5,607 nucleotides of DNA. Source: DATBDM01 sp036269915 (GTDB taxonomy: Bacteria; Actinomycetota; Thermoleophilia; Solirubrobacterales; Solirubrobacteraceae). The notes beneath the pieces were generated by a model, which saw only the letters and a program-made list of their open reading frames with translations, was not told where the DNA came from and did no database searches. This document shows, one piece after another, positions 5,396 through 5,607 of the stretch. Each line of letters starts with the position of its first letter. Position 1 is the stretch's first letter. The DNA is taken from positions 1 through 5,607 of the forward strand of contig DATBDM010000133.1 of assembly GCA_036269915.1 (NCBI GenBank), read 5' to 3'. The translations under genes and the position numbers were made by a program.

Positions 5396-5607
5396 GTGAA
5401 CACCGAGGAGGACCTCGAGGCGCGCGCGGACCTCGCCCGTCACGGCTTCGGCGCCCAGTTCTGCGAGGTCGCGGTCGACGCCGACACCGGCGAGGTCCGC
5501 GTGCCCCGCATGCTCGGCGTCTTCGCCGTCGGGCGGATCATCAACCCCAAGACCGCGCGCTCGCAGTTCATCGGCGGCATGACCATGGGCCTCGGCATGG
5601 CGCTCAT
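5381..5607 (+). pseudogene. Second molybdopterin-binding subunit fragment, opposite strand (runs off right edge)
   Basis: The plus strand reads GEVTVNTEEDLEARADLARH, then FGAQFCEVAVDADTGEVRVP and RSQFIGGMTMGLGMAL to the edge, in one open frame. This is the same domain as the minus-strand fragment, from the linker before HxFGAQF onward. Over 55 aligned codons I count 10 amino-acid differences and 23 base differences. It keeps Asn-Pro-Lys in the RIINPKTARSQ motif, where the left copy has Asn-Ala-Arg, so this copy is closer to the family consensus. It begins inside the domain: no start codon with a ribosome binding site precedes it (a GTG at 5396 is in frame but mid-domain), and upstream codons are antisense to the left copy. 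I therefore treat it as a fragment; the C-terminal part with the catalytic Glu should lie beyond the window. Confidence 0.75.
5441..5605 (+). repeat. Right arm of the inverted duplication
   Basis: Partner of 4778-4942, 498 bp apart and in opposite orientation. The repeat probably continues past the right edge of the window, because the reading frame and similarity are still intact at the last base. Confidence 0.8.

Noticed and set aside
5396..5443. Extension of the left molybdopterin fragment to the GTG at 5443
   Set aside because: These codons are the antisense of the right-hand paralog's conserved coding sequence and do not resemble the family.

Overview
The window is GC-rich throughout, with codons ending almost always in G or C, GTG and TTG starts and tightly packed genes. 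Together with the style of the proteins (a MarR regulator with a C-terminal Cys cluster, a FemAB-like GNAT, a xanthine-dehydrogenase-type molybdenum subunit) this suggests a high-GC actinobacterium, perhaps of the Thermoleophilia/Solirubrobacterales type. That placement is an inference from style; there is no rRNA or marker gene to confirm it.

Layout from left to right: (1) positions 1-166, minus strand, the N-terminus of a RimJ/RimL-type GNAT acetyltransferase running off the left edge; (2) 237-770, minus, a MarR-family regulator whose start codon lies inside a perfect 15-bp palindrome; (3) 771-1044, a divergent intergenic region with three GGGGTC/GACCCC palindromes, two of which form a larger hairpin; (4) 1045-2292, plus, an MFS exporter; (5) 2307-3308, plus, a PAPS-type sulfotransferase 14 bp behind the exporter; (6) 3290-4279, minus, a FemAB-like GNAT protein converging on the sulfotransferase with a 19-bp overlap; (7) 4316-4486, minus, a 56-residue protein with a C2H2-type zinc-binding pattern and a strong ribosome binding site; (8) 4505 to about 5395, minus, the middle and C-terminal part of a molybdopterin-binding hydroxylase subunit; (9) from about 5381 to the right edge, plus, part of a second, paralogous molybdopterin subunit in the opposite orientation.

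How the genes may work together: the MarR gene and the MFS gene diverge from one control region, the usual arrangement for a ligand-responsive repressor and its efflux pump. The sulfotransferase probably shares the exporter's transcript. The minus-strand block reads hydroxylase fragment, small zinc protein, FemAB-like protein, with gaps of 18 and 36 bp, so these may be co-transcribed.

The most striking feature is at the right end. Two diverged copies of the same molybdopterin domain face away from each other and meet at a sharp junction near 5380-5395, and neither copy has its N-terminal half. This is either a real inverted duplication/recombination between paralogs or a chimeric assembly join. 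I see no CRISPR array, tRNA, rRNA or transposase gene, and I did not find a convincing new multi-gene system.
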